A stretch of DNA of 64,000 nt from Candidatus Poseidoniaceae archaeon (GCA_016777125.1 JADHSC010000009.1:1-64000); one strand, 5' to 3'. Positions 38,573 to 49,414 are shown, numbered from the stretch's first letter. Notes: generated from the sequence alone by a model not told the origin. Made by a program: numbers and translations.

Positions 38573-41509
38573 ATGGCAGGTCAACTCTCAGAGATGATTG
38601 AGAGTTTCCGTCAAGCGACGGAACCTGTTCGAGAAAAGATGGATTCGTGGAAAGAAAGCATCAATGGATACGCAAGTAAACGTACAGAACAGATGTACCG
38701 TTCAGTTCTAGCATCTCCTGCAATCTTTGTTACGCTCCTCATCATCATTGCCGCATTCCTTGGGCAACGAGGATTGGACTTCCAAGATCAGATTGAAGAT
38801 GACGTAGAGATCTTTTTGCCCGATGGGGCAGAATCAACAGACCTCTTACTCGAAGTGAGAGAAGAATGGTCGACTGATATTGCTGTCATTTACATTCAAA
38901 CAGATAATGCTCAACTCGGAGGTGGTTTAGGTGACAACATTACTGATGAGAAAATTCTCAAAGAGATAAGTTGGGTTGAAGGCGATGACGATAACGTCGG
39001 TGCTGGCTCTTTTACTGGAAGAGGCATGGATCCGGATAAGGAAGATTATGGAGCATTAGATGGCGTTCTCTGGATTATTTCACCTGCCCAAATTATGAAA
39101 GAAATCAATTCTGCTGATGGACGATTCAATGAATCTATGTGTGTTCACGGAGTGAACACTCGACTGCCTGTCGATATTGATTGTTCAAATTTAGCCGGAG
39201 GAGGCAGGTATGCTATTCCAGATCAAAATACGATCGATCAGATTATTGAGAACTCAAGTGGTTCATTTGAAGCACTCATCAAGGACACCAACGATAACGA
39301 TTTGAGTTTTGATAGTGATGGAGATGGCGACCCAACCAATGACATGGATGGCGATGGTGTTTGGGACACTACAGCCATTATCGTAGGGATGCGTTCTGAT
39401 GTCCCTGAAATTTGGGATGGTGATTTTGCAAATCTCCTGGATCACTTTCAAGATGTTATTGACAATCGATCATCAGAATTACAGTCGACAGAAATGACTG
39501 TCACCGGATTAACAAAAACCTTGGAAGACATCTCAGATGCAATCTATAAAGATCTTATCAAAATGATGCCATTTTCTGTTTTGATGACAATCCTTGTGAT
39601 CTCATTTCTTCACAGATCTGCAAAGGTAGTCATCATCACCGGAACCCCAATTCTTCTAGCTCTTGCAGTTACATTTGGAGCATCAGTTGTCCTGAAATGG
39701 ACGCTAACTCCCATGATTGTTGCAACGTTTCCGATTTTAATTGGGCTGGGTGTGGATTATGCCCTGCACATGGTGAATCGGATTGAAGAAGTCCGGCGAA
39801 AAGAACTTGAACGTATTTTTGATGAAAATGAAAAAAGAAGACGACAAGGAAAAGAGCAAATCGAAGAACCTGATTTGTGGGATAAAGAATTCTACATTGA
39901 ATGTGTAACGAAAATGGCTGGTTCAACAGGAGTTGCTGTCTTTTTATCCGCCCTGACAACGATTGTTGGTTTCTCAGTATTGATCGCACCACAGATTGTC
40001 AGCATCGCTCCAATACGCTCAGTTGGATTAACCCTCGTTGTAGGTATCATGTCAACGCTTATGCTCTCAATTGTGCTCGTACCTGCACTGGCTTGGCTTT
40101 TGAAATTCCATAAACGAAGCAATCCAGGAATGTGGAAAAACATAGGAAAAGTCCCTGTTCGATTCTTTGTAGTCATCTTGTTGGTAACAGGCAGCATCAC
40201 TGCATATGGAGTAGCAAATATGGACGAACTAAACAAACCAATTACAGGTTCTAGTGAGGCTCCAGAAGGGATTGAATCCCTCGATAAGATTGCACAATAT
40301 TCTGAGCAGTTCGATAGTGGACAAACATCTATGTTTGTCTTTGATGCTACGAATCGTCCAAATGACAACGGAACTTCGAACATTCGGGATTTACCAGTCA
40401 TGGATGCTGTCGATCGACTTGAACAAAAGATCGATGCTGTTGAGAGCACAAATACAACCAGCATCATCACCTTCCTCAAAGCAGTACCCGTAAGTATACA
40501 ACTTACAGATGACATCGTATTCTACGACGGTTCGCTTTGGGATTTATTGCATGATGAATGTTGGGAAACAAATAGTACAGAATGTGCACCTTGGATTTTA
40601 CTTGATGCGACTGGACCTGGAGGACGTGAAGCTCTTCGTAGAGACATGGTAAACGCAGCCTTTGATACGCTTTCACTCGAAGTTCGCTCTATGCTTTTGA
40701 ATCAAGATGAAACAAAGGCGATTATCTATGTTGATCAGCCATATATGAATCTCAATATCGCTTCAGGTCTACGTGATCAAATCGATGAGATATTGACACA
40801 GCCGCCCGAATTGAGTCAAACTCGAACATCAAAACTCACTGGTGGGTTACCTGTTTCTCTCGATATCAATGAAGGAATTCATGACACTCAATCACTAACA
40901 ACAATTCTTACGCTCATTATCTTGACCATTGTCTTAGCCATTGTATTCCGCTCTGTCCGCTTAGGAGTGATTACAATGATTCCAGTTGCTGTTGTAATTT
41001 TATGGCAACCACTTCTTATGCAAAGCGGAGATGTAAACGTCAATATTTTCACGGCAATGATCGGAACCATCGTCTTTGGAATTGGAGTCGATGATGCTAT
41101 TCACGTGATGCATAGAATACAAGAAGAAGGTGAAAATTCAACAGGTATTGCACATTCTATAGAAGAGACTGGGCAGACCATCTTCGAAACCACCATCACG
41201 ACTGTGGCTGGTATTTCGGCAGGATTCTTACCCGGCTGGATCTTTGGATGGGATGGATTCCCTGGACTAGAGAATTTCTTTATGCTGATGTGCATGCTGA
41301 TCATCTTTGCCTTCTTGACCAGTTCATTCCTACTACCAAGTATTTTGGTTGCAGACCATACAGGACGAGACCTGATTAAAGGACGAACTACAATACAAGA
41401 CGTGCTCAGTGGAGATGATCCTTGGAGGGATATGTCTGGAGATATGACTGTTACAAAAGGTTCCGAATTGAAACCGCTGGATGCAGTGTTACAACCGAAG
41501 TCAGATTAG
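38573..41509 (+). CDS. RND/MMPL superfamily transporter
   Basis: LIGLGVDYALHMVNRIEE and FGIGVDDAIHVMHRIQEE, duplicated TM blocks. Confidence 0.92.
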   Translation: MAGQLSEMIESFRQATEPVREKMDSWKESINGYASKRTEQMYRSVLASPAIFVTLLIIIAAFLGQRGLDFQDQIEDDVEIFLPDGAESTDLLLEVREEWSTDIAVIYIQTDNAQLGGGLGDNITDEKILKEISWVEGDDDNVGAGSFTGRGMDPDKEDYGALDGVLWIISPAQIMKEINSADGRFNESMCVHGVNTRLPVDIDCSNLAGGGRYAIPDQNTIDQIIENSSGSFEALIKDTNDNDLSFDSDGDGDPTNDMDGDGVWDTTAIIVGMRSDVPEIWDGDFANLLDHFQDVIDNRSSELQSTEMTVTGLTKTLEDISDAIYKDLIKMMPFSVLMTILVISFLHRSAKVVIITGTPILLALAVTFGASVVLKWTLTPMIVATFPILIGLGVDYALHMVNRIEEVRRKELERIFDENEKRRRQGKEQIEEPDLWDKEFYIECVTKMAGSTGVAVFLSALTTIVGFSVLIAPQIVSIAPIRSVGLTLVVGIMSTLMLSIVLVPALAWLLKFHKRSNPGMWKNIGKVPVRFFVVILLVTGSITAYGVANMDELNKPITGSSEAPEGIESLDKIAQYSEQFDSGQTSMFVFDATNRPNDNGTSNIRDLPVMDAVDRLEQKIDAVESTNTTSIITFLKAVPVSIQLTDDIVFYDGSLWDLLHDECWETNSTECAPWILLDATGPGGREALRRDMVNAAFDTLSLEVRSMLLNQDETKAIIYVDQPYMNLNIASGLRDQIDEILTQPPELSQTRTSKLTGGLPVSLDINEGIHDTQSLTTILTLIILTIVLAIVFRSVRLGVITMIPVAVVILWQPLLMQSGDVNVNIFTAMIGTIVFGIGVDDAIHVMHRIQEEGENSTGIAHSIEETGQTIFETTITTVAGISAGFLPGWIFGWDGFPGLENFFMLMCMLIIFAFLTSSFLLPSILVADHTGRDLIKGRTTIQDVLSGDDPWRDMSGDMTVTKGSELKPLDAVLQPKSD

Positions 41510-41997
41510 ACTGAACGTCTCTTGATGGCAAAGAACCACGAGATTCCGATTGCAACAAGCAATCCAGTCCCCACAACGATTGAGGTTACTGGGAGTCCCT
41601 CAGCGGTACTTGCTTTGACTTCAGGTTCGTCTACAACAGCCTGTTCAACATCCTGTACTGTAATTTCACCTTGCATTCCTACTGCAGCATGAGGCTCACA
41701 GACGTAATCATAGACGCCTGCTGACTCGTAATCAAAGAAAAACTCATAGTTTACATCACGGGCAGGTTCACCAGAATCAAACACTTCATTTGCTTCGACT
41801 GCATTGTGTGGAAGTGCTTGACCACCCCACACAAATCGAACGCTGTCTCCTTCATTGAGTGTAATGGTGGATGGATTGAATCGTAGATTTGTACTGTCGA
41901 CTGTAACGACCTTGACTTCCCCTTCTTGTTCTGCAATCAAATCAATACTTCCTTGCAAAAAGAAGAGTACAAGTGCAAGACAGATAACTCGACGCAT
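41506..41997 (-). CDS. membrane-anchored cupredoxin/plastocyanin-like protein
   Basis: FNPSTITLNEGDSVRFVWGGQALPHNAVE...YDYVCEPHAAVGMQGEITV gives His, Cys-x2-His, Met ligands; C-terminal TM. Confidence 0.88.
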   Translation of the reverse strand: MRRVICLALVLFFLQGSIDLIAEQEGEVKVVTVDSTNLRFNPSTITLNEGDSVRFVWGGQALPHNAVEANEVFDSGEPARDVNYEFFFDYESAGVYDYVCEPHAAVGMQGEITVQDVEQAVVDEPEVKASTAEGLPVTSIVVGTGLLVAIGISWFFAIKRRSV

Positions 41998-42022
41998 AGT
42001 GTTACTTTCAGCACCCAATATA

Positions 42023-42036
42023 TGAACACGTGTTCA
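42023..42036. promoter_or_regulatory. 14-bp perfect palindrome TGAACACGTGTTCA upstream of the cupredoxin gene
   Basis: Read directly; abuts a TATA-like CATATATTG ~24 nt upstream of the ATG at 41997. Confidence 0.55.
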
Positions 42037-42072
42037 ATGAATACACTCGAAGACTAAATTTCAAGCAGGTGG

Positions 42073-42374
42073 AGGGAGTGAGGAGTAAGCCCCTTTTTGT
42101 TACCTTACGGCGATTGCATTCAACTTAGCATCCTACCTGTCCCTGTGCGTGCAGCATGAGCGGGACGATTTGGACTTGCTCCAGTGGGGTTGCTCGTTCC
42201 ATCAACACTCAGGCAACCTCCGTCTTTCAACATCATTGTACACACCTGGTATCGTATCGTTTCTGTGGCATTGACCTGACCATTTCTGATCTTTCACTTC
42301 TGTGAACCACTTGCACTACGGAGAGGGGACTTTCCTCAGAGTCGAACTCTGTCAGCAATCCTCTCACTCCCTCC
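42073..42374 (-). ncRNA. rnpB: RNase P RNA
   Basis: Minus strand starts GGAGGGAGTGAG and ends CTCACTCCCTCC (12-bp P1); CR-I GAGGAAAGTCC; GCCACAGAAACGATAC; AACAAAAAGGGGCTTA near the 3' end. Confidence 0.92.
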
Positions 42375-42413
42375 ATGTGTCTGTGGACCCACTTGCATAT
42401 GAATCCATCAGAT

Positions 42414-45400
42414 TCACTGGTAAGGGTTCTGACCGACATCAGCAGATTGATTTTGGGCACCATAGGGTCCTTGTTGTGGAGTTTCAGGTTGCGCTTGAGC
42501 CAAGGCAGGAAGGGACGTTTCAGCCTTCTGCATTTGTTGAGTGAATTTCTTTTGATTAACAGGGCGACGTTGAGGTTCTGATCGCAATCCAAAGACGAGG
42601 AGTCCAACAAGAACGATACTCAATACGCCAAGAATACCAAGCATCAATGGATTGACTTCGGATACTGTTCCGAGGAATCCTTCACTTTCAGCTTCTTTGA
42701 CTCTCAGAGTTGGTGTTTGAGCGGTCTCTCCGCCCATGATTTGAACTTCGAGCCACATTGTTCCAGTTCGTGTTGGAATCCAAGTGCTCTCGTAAACAAC
42801 AGTCGAATCCGGTGCAACTTGCAATAATCGAGCGTCAACACGTGTACGTGCCCCATTCGATTCAACCAGTTCTAGAACGATTTGGACGCTTCCATCAGCA
42901 TTTCCATTATTGATGATGGTTGCAGTAATTGGAACTGAATCATCAACACGTACAGTTCCACTATTCTTCAATCCTGGTTCACCAACGAATTCAAATTCTG
43001 GCACGCGTTGTTCCAAATCCCATACATTGTAAGCAGCATCGATATCATTGAAATCTTCAGAAAATGCGTTCCCAGCCATATCAGAACCAGTCACCCATAT
43101 TCTCAGTTCAAGAGGCTCGGAACGTTCCTCTTCCGAAATCAATTCATCAATATTCAGACTAGCAGAAATTGGGATAGATTCACCGAATGCACGCCCACCT
43201 AGCAAGACCATTGGCTCGGAACCTTCGTACATTGATGCAACATTGGTTCCGAGACCTGCAGGATGGATGGAATAGTGAAGATTGAGTGAATCTGGATCAA
43301 GTTGAGCCAGTTCACGAACGGATAGAGTGACATCAATAGAGGACCAATCTGCTTCAGCAATCGTTACGCTTCCATCAGGTCGACTCAGTTCCATAAGAAT
43401 TGGAGCAGAATTATCAACAAAAATAGTCGTTAGAGGTCCATCTGTTAAACCTCGTAAAACCGCACCGCTTGGAGGATTATACATTGAAACAAACAGACCA
43501 TGTTCACCAGGTTGAGTTGGAACAGACCGTCGATAAGAGAAATTTCCATGGGATTCTACGACCGATTCTTCTCCATTAATTCTCATGAGGATATCAAGTG
43601 ATTGATCAATTGTACGCTGACTGCGATACCAAACCATTTCTCCATCAAAGGCCATAGTGGATTCTGGGGAGGCCCATGCTCCATGAGGCGAGACCACTGT
43701 GTCATCTATTGAAAGTGAGGTCTGTGAGGTATCAAGAGTTAATTCACCACTGTAGTGCCAAGATGCATCGTATAGAGGAACCGTAACGAATTGTCCGAGA
43801 CGATCTTTTAGATAAATCGAAGGAACTCGCAAGAGGGTTGGATCTGGGTCAAAGCCCCATTCAATACTGAAATTCACATTGAATGCCCCTTGTTCAGAAA
43901 AGACATCATCTCCGCCAATAAGTATGCAGGATTCAACATCGACATATACGTGATTACTGTAACATTGTTCTGTATTGGAATTCCAATAAATCATAGCAGG
44001 GTCGGTTGTTGTTGAACCAAGGTCTAATTCAATGTGTTCGATATCTGTAATTCCATTCTTATCCCAGATTGGAATTTGTAAGAGATTTGCCTCACCAGGA
44101 TGCAACCATCCATCTTCATGTTGACCCCACATGAGGGCGAATTCAGTTCCGAGTGATGGGGTTCCATCCGCACGTAGTTGGATGTTGAAGAGAGGGGCGT
44201 AGATGTTTCCACCTTCGATCATAATATTGCCTGCACCATCAGCGACAGACAACCATCCTTGCACATAATCACCTTCAGAAGCGCTCGATGTATCCATTGT
44301 AAGTGAAAACTCACCGGTGCTTGCAAGCATATTATCTGGAGCTTTCAATGGCATCTCTTGAATCTCATCTTCATCGATTTGACCGTCCATATTGGAATCA
44401 TCCATCCATGATCTCCAAATCAATGCGTTGGCATGATGAGGGAGAGTCGGATTGTCTCCAATGATGAATGATACCTCGGTTGCTGGAGAAGCATCTCTGT
44501 GATCAAACTCATCAATGTCCATCGAGATTAACATTGGAGCGATTGTATCCATTGTGAACGAAGCAATTGGATTTACCTCATAGGATGCTCCTTGTCCAAG
44601 AAGAGGTGTCACTTCGAGTTCCATCGTCAAGTTTTGTACTGTACTTGGAACATTGTAAATAATTGATGCGACTCCATCAACAACCAAATTTGTTGAACCT
44701 TTATCTTGTCCATCAACAAGCAATCGAACGAGTGCTTGTCCAGTACGAGGAACTGCATTGGATACATCCTCGAAGCCCAAATAAGCATGAACTGTGACAA
44801 ATGTATTTGGTATCAAGAGAGCAGATTCCGCATCGGTTTCAATACCTGATTGAGATTCGATGGTGAAGCGCTTCAATGATACGTCGTTTTCGATACCATT
44901 TGCGTGTCCCAATCCAAAGACGTGGTTCAGAGGTAAAGTCGGCCCAGTTGGGCTGACCAACATCACATTCAGAGAAGCATATGGCTCATCATCCCATGTC
45001 ATCGGCATTTGGAAACGATGTGTAAATTGGATATATGCTCCACTTCCAATCATACTAATCTCTCCATTGGAATCCGTATCGCTCCATCCCAAACTGTATC
45101 CACTCTGTTGGCAACTTGAGGTCGATGCCCCGTTGAGGGGTAAGAGAACGCTGCTGCATCGAACAGACGAGGTCGCTGTTGCACCTCGCAAACTCATATC
45201 GATACTCCAGCCGTTATTTTTCACATACGATTCAGCATTGCTGACTCCGAGTGGTGAAAGATCAAAGGTTGAATTAACGGTAATCCAATCCGTCGAAGGC
45301 GTAAGCGTATCGATCGGTGGAGAGATAGCAATAGACACTGGATTTAGAGTAGGTGTTGTCGAGATCGAATTCAGTGTTAATTTGATCGAACCAGACGACA

Positions 45401-47489
45401 TCATGCGAATAGGAATTCGAACTTCCTTCACTCCACCGATACTTACGATAGAGGAGAGTTGCTGATTCATAGCTTGCACGACGGAAGAAGTTGAAACGAG
45501 ATTCAAGTTAATACCGGCCTCATAGGGAGCGAAGATACCACATAGCGTAACGTCTGCAGTAGATTGTGAAGATCCAATGGTAATGCTTACTCTTGCCATA
45601 GGTAATCCAAGAATCCCTCGGTCATCAGCCGCATTCGATAAAGCACTGTTCAAAGCGCCTAGTTCAGTTTGAGAAAATGAGATGAGTTGAGCATTTTGGA
45701 AATTCGCAAACCCTCTATTTGTCACATCAGAACCAGCGATTTTGATGTTCATAAATGGTGATTGCATTACATTATCAGAACTGAGTGTAAAGGCGAAATC
45801 ATTGACACCTGCAAGCGGTAAGAGGACGTCAAACATTGAGGAAGTACTAGGTGAAGAGGCAATCGTCTGGCACATTTGTCCAGTAGCAAGTCTATTTTGG
45901 AATCCAAATGATCCGGTATTTGCCCCGTCAAGACCCCAATCTGATACGCCGTCAGGACCAATATCGATCCGCATTCCTGTGCTTGGATTAGAGCGAACTG
46001 TTTCAACATCAAACGAATCAACCGAATACGAACCGCTTACAGATGTGAAACGGAATTGTACTGTGTGACTTACTTCATCAAGGATATCGTATCCATCAAG
46101 AGGGACAGATTGCCATCCAGTATCATCAACATTCGCTTCAAGCAAGGGGCTACCTGTTGCTGTAATCGAAGTAGAAAGTGCACCAAACCCATTCGAGATC
46201 TTGTATATTGGAGAAGTTAGAGAGCCAGTTCCTGAAACTGCTCCTGTTGTCGATGACCAAGTTGTTCCTGCGAGTGTCCAATCATGTGTTGCAGGATTCG
46301 CACTAAAGGATTCATGAATTGCACCGCTGATACCCAAACTGTGGATCTTAGGACCACCTGATTGGCCTGTAATCATGTGCGTTTGGAATCGTAGAGAAGG
46401 TGTTGCTTCCCAATCGATTCCTCCCAAATCAACTTGTAAATCAGTCATCTGGGAATAGCCAGGAACTGCAGTTCCTGTTGCTGCATCGATAAGGGACCAT
46501 TCAAACAGAGCACCTGCTGGCACTTCAGCATCGATGACCATCAAACCGTAAGAAGATGGTTCAGAACCAGTGCCTGCACCAGGACCAAACGGTTGAGAAG
46601 TCCAGTTCCCCTCACCTGTTGAGACAGCAGAAGCCTTTGGAAGAATTTCGACATCATCGACATTCCAGCCAGTATATTGAACGCTTCCGTCAGAGGAACC
46701 AAGGCCAAAACGAACTTGGAAATTGGAGTTGCCAGCAACATAATTTGAAATCGTAATGGTTTGGGTGGTGTATGAACCATCATTCACAGTTCCGGAATTC
46801 GACCATACATTCACCCAATTCCCTGCATTGTTTTTCACTGAAACATAGGCATGATCGTAATAATTTGATTCAACACCTAGCCTTTTCTGGAATTTAAGAT
46901 CCCAGCCACCCGAACAGCCACCGCAATTCATCACTGGTGAAGTGGCCCAGTATGGACCTCCCATGTAACTTGGATAATTCCCATTGTAGGTATACAGAGC
47001 CTTAGAACCACTGCTAACACCGTTTGATGATCCGAGGCTGCTATCGTATCCCCAGAACCAGACATTGTTACCGCTAAACGTCCATGAGTTCGTCCCTTCC
47101 ATGTCATAGGTCCAACCTTGAGGCAACAGTTCCAAACTGGTTCCATTAACATCGACTCCGTCATAAACTGCTTGTGGATGATCATAATCTGCAGGAGAAT
47201 TCCATGCCTTGGCCGCAGTTACGGGAAGAACATTTTCGTCAAGTGAAAGGTCGATGGACGTAACGGCTTCTCCACTTGGAACATTAATTGAAATTGCATC
47301 GTTTACGCCGTCAGGATAAGAACCAATACTGACAATATTGGATTGCCCAGTAGGTGTTGTATTGGACACGCTTACATCCTCAAAAACGAGGTCTTGCGAG
47401 GTGTTATCCACCAGTGGACTACCTAATGAAATCAGAAAAACTGACAGCATCAAACCGACGACCATTACGTTACGGCTGCGTCCACCCAT
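42414..47489 (-). CDS. giant (~1691 aa) surface protein with C-terminal TM
   Basis: Signal peptide MGGRSRNVMVVGLMLSVFLISLGSPLVDN; long beta-rich ectodomain; TM LMLGILGVLSIVLVGLLVFGL; internal start chosen because the ORF otherwise runs antisense across rpiA. Confidence 0.85.
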   Translation of the reverse strand: MGGRSRNVMVVGLMLSVFLISLGSPLVDNTSQDLVFEDVSVSNTTPTGQSNIVSIGSYPDGVNDAISINVPSGEAVTSIDLSLDENVLPVTAAKAWNSPADYDHPQAVYDGVDVNGTSLELLPQGWTYDMEGTNSWTFSGNNVWFWGYDSSLGSSNGVSSGSKALYTYNGNYPSYMGGPYWATSPVMNCGGCSGGWDLKFQKRLGVESNYYDHAYVSVKNNAGNWVNVWSNSGTVNDGSYTTQTITISNYVAGNSNFQVRFGLGSSDGSVQYTGWNVDDVEILPKASAVSTGEGNWTSQPFGPGAGTGSEPSSYGLMVIDAEVPAGALFEWSLIDAATGTAVPGYSQMTDLQVDLGGIDWEATPSLRFQTHMITGQSGGPKIHSLGISGAIHESFSANPATHDWTLAGTTWSSTTGAVSGTGSLTSPIYKISNGFGALSTSITATGSPLLEANVDDTGWQSVPLDGYDILDEVSHTVQFRFTSVSGSYSVDSFDVETVRSNPSTGMRIDIGPDGVSDWGLDGANTGSFGFQNRLATGQMCQTIASSPSTSSMFDVLLPLAGVNDFAFTLSSDNVMQSPFMNIKIAGSDVTNRGFANFQNAQLISFSQTELGALNSALSNAADDRGILGLPMARVSITIGSSQSTADVTLCGIFAPYEAGINLNLVSTSSVVQAMNQQLSSIVSIGGVKEVRIPIRMMSSGSIKLTLNSISTTPTLNPVSIAISPPIDTLTPSTDWITVNSTFDLSPLGVSNAESYVKNNGWSIDMSLRGATATSSVRCSSVLLPLNGASTSSCQQSGYSLGWSDTDSNGEISMIGSGAYIQFTHRFQMPMTWDDEPYASLNVMLVSPTGPTLPLNHVFGLGHANGIENDVSLKRFTIESQSGIETDAESALLIPNTFVTVHAYLGFEDVSNAVPRTGQALVRLLVDGQDKGSTNLVVDGVASIIYNVPSTVQNLTMELEVTPLLGQGASYEVNPIASFTMDTIAPMLISMDIDEFDHRDASPATEVSFIIGDNPTLPHHANALIWRSWMDDSNMDGQIDEDEIQEMPLKAPDNMLASTGEFSLTMDTSSASEGDYVQGWLSVADGAGNIMIEGGNIYAPLFNIQLRADGTPSLGTEFALMWGQHEDGWLHPGEANLLQIPIWDKNGITDIEHIELDLGSTTTDPAMIYWNSNTEQCYSNHVYVDVESCILIGGDDVFSEQGAFNVNFSIEWGFDPDPTLLRVPSIYLKDRLGQFVTVPLYDASWHYSGELTLDTSQTSLSIDDTVVSPHGAWASPESTMAFDGEMVWYRSQRTIDQSLDILMRINGEESVVESHGNFSYRRSVPTQPGEHGLFVSMYNPPSGAVLRGLTDGPLTTIFVDNSAPILMELSRPDGSVTIAEADWSSIDVTLSVRELAQLDPDSLNLHYSIHPAGLGTNVASMYEGSEPMVLLGGRAFGESIPISASLNIDELISEEERSEPLELRIWVTGSDMAGNAFSEDFNDIDAAYNVWDLEQRVPEFEFVGEPGLKNSGTVRVDDSVPITATIINNGNADGSVQIVLELVESNGARTRVDARLLQVAPDSTVVYESTWIPTRTGTMWLEVQIMGGETAQTPTLRVKEAESEGFLGTVSEVNPLMLGILGVLSIVLVGLLVFGLRSEPQRRPVNQKKFTQQMQKAETSLPALAQAQPETPQQGPYGAQNQSADVGQNPYQ

Positions 47490-47586
47490 GTTCCTCCCTA
47501 TTCTTTCCACCCAAAAAGCATTCTTGCAAGAAATCTGACTCATAATTTTAACAATCAATATCAACCGTCCGAAACAAGGGTGCACT

Positions 47587-48288
47587 ATGAGCGATGCTGA
47601 AGCACTCAAAAAACTCGCAGGTGAAGCCGCTTGTTCGTACGTAAAATCAGGAATGAACGTAGGCCTAGGAACGGGTTCAACGGTCAAGTATACTGTCTTA
47701 GAACTCGGAAGAAGAATCAGGGAAGAAGGACTTGAAATCGTTGGCGTCCCAACCTCGGTTGCTACAGAAGAACTCGCAAATGAAGTTGGTATACCATTGG
47801 TCGAACTTGGATCGGTCGCTGGTTTGGACATCGTCATCGATGGAACAGATGAATTCGACCCACAATTCCAACTCATCAAAGGCGGAGGAGCTGCATTACT
47901 CCGAGAGAAGATTGTCGCACAGCAATCGGCCTCAATGGTTGTTGTTGCCGATGGCAGAAAGCAAGTCGATTGCCTTGGAGCATTTGGAATTCCAATCGAG
48001 ATCACTCCTTTTTCATCGGACGTAACCGTACGAGCACTCGAAGCTCTGTTGAATTGTAACGTAACCCTTCGCTCTCATGAAGAAGGACTTATCCATACAG
48101 ATAACGGAAATTGTATCGCTGATGCAAATGTTGGTGCAACAATTGACGATCCACTCTTGATGGAAACCCAAATCCTCAACATCGCTGGAGTAGTTCAAGT
48201 TGGACTCTTCAATGATATGTGTGATGTTGTCGTCTTAGCCAACGATGGAAAAGTAACGACATTAGTCAACCCAGCGGGTCGATTGTGA
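47587..48288 (+). CDS. rpiA: ribose-5-phosphate isomerase A
   Basis: MNVGLGTGSTVKYTV, VIDGTDEFDPQFQLIKGGGAALLREKIVA. Confidence 0.95.
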   Translation: MSDAEALKKLAGEAACSYVKSGMNVGLGTGSTVKYTVLELGRRIREEGLEIVGVPTSVATEELANEVGIPLVELGSVAGLDIVIDGTDEFDPQFQLIKGGGAALLREKIVAQQSASMVVVADGRKQVDCLGAFGIPIEITPFSSDVTVRALEALLNCNVTLRSHEEGLIHTDNGNCIADANVGATIDDPLLMETQILNIAGVVQVGLFNDMCDVVVLANDGKVTTLVNPAGRL

Positions 48289-48291
48289 AGG

Positions 48292-48365
48292 CGGGCCTGA
48301 CGGGGTTCGAACCCGCGACCTACGGATTAAGAGTCCGTCGCTCTACCTGACTAAGCTACAGGCCC
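48292..48365 (-). tRNA. tRNA-Lys (CTT anticodon)
   Basis: Reverse complement GGGCCTG...ACGGA-CTCTTAA-TCCGT...GGGTTCGAACCCC...CAGGCCC. Confidence 0.95.
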
Positions 48366-48389
48366 ACGCTGGCCTCTGTCAAGATGTAT

Positions 48390-49304
48390 TTAATCATCAT
48401 GGGACAAAGTCGTCCCAGCATCCTCTCGTAGTGCAGAAAGGGCATCTCCTGGTTTACAAAGGATTGAACGCATCCCTGGTGAATGACGTACTGCTTCGAT
48501 CATGCTTGAAATCTTTGGACCCATTGATCCTTCCGGAAAATGACCTTCAGCGAGAAAGTTCTCTGCTTGTGAAACACTTAATGTTCGATGTTCTTTTTGT
48601 TTAGTTGAACCAAAATCAGTGAATACTGCTTCAACACCAGTGGAAATAATCAGTGCTTCTGCACCTAATTCCGAAGCGAGTAAGGCAGAAAGACGGTCTT
48701 TGTCGATGACGGATGGAATCCCTTTGAATTGCTTATCATCATTTATAATTGGAATACCTCCTCCACCTCCACAAATAACAACTGCACGTTGCTGAACAAG
48801 CGTCCGAATCACATCAATGTCGAGCACACTCATTGGCATAGGGCTCGCAACAACACGACGAGGCCCATTGATTGTCGTTGCAATATCCCAATCCCTGGCC
48901 ATGACTTCTTCTGCGCTCAATACAGGACCAACAGGTTTGGTTGGAAACGAAAAAGCTTCATCTTCTGCATCAACAAGAACACGTGTCAGAACGACAGCCG
49001 TTCGCTCAGGACGATGGCGGTGTGAAAGAATACTATTGAGTTGAAGAGAAAGTGTGTGGCCAATCATGCCTTGTGTTGCTGCAACCCATTCATCCATTGT
49101 GTGGATTACATCTGCATCCATCGACATCAATTTGCCTACTTGTGGACCATTCCCATGTGTCAGAACCACGGACCAGTCTGCTTCCAGTAAATCAACAACA
49201 TCGCTCATCACTTGAGCCAAGATCAATGCATGTTCATCACCAGAAGCCCCGCCTGGTGGCGCCAGAGCATTGCCTCCGATTGCATACACCACTATTTTTG
49301 ACAC
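48390..49304 (-). CDS. arcC: carbamate kinase
   Basis: AIGGNALAPPG; LTHGNGPQVGKL; CGGGGGIPI; IDKDRLSALLASELGAE; GSMGPKISS. Confidence 0.95.
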   Translation of the reverse strand: MSKIVVYAIGGNALAPPGGASGDEHALILAQVMSDVVDLLEADWSVVLTHGNGPQVGKLMSMDADVIHTMDEWVAATQGMIGHTLSLQLNSILSHRHRPERTAVVLTRVLVDAEDEAFSFPTKPVGPVLSAEEVMARDWDIATTINGPRRVVASPMPMSVLDIDVIRTLVQQRAVVICGGGGGIPIINDDKQFKGIPSVIDKDRLSALLASELGAEALIISTGVEAVFTDFGSTKQKEHRTLSVSQAENFLAEGHFPEGSMGPKISSMIEAVRHSPGMRSILCKPGDALSALREDAGTTLSHDD

Positions 49305-49414
49305 AGTAAGTTAACTGAACTCGACATGTTTGATGCTTTCGCTGTTTTGATTAAACAAGCGCTCAAATCCGTATGTGTTGGAAAACTCCAGACTTCAAAC
49401 ATGATATGCTATGA

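Noticed and set aside
42233-42610. Small ORFs 42302..42544, 42375..42581 and 42233..42610
   Set aside because: Lie on the RNase P RNA gene or the 3' end of the surface protein; no protein-like pattern.
47490-48005. N-terminal 172 aa extension of the 42414..48005 minus ORF
   Set aside because: Runs antisense across rpiA; a good signal peptide starts at 47489.
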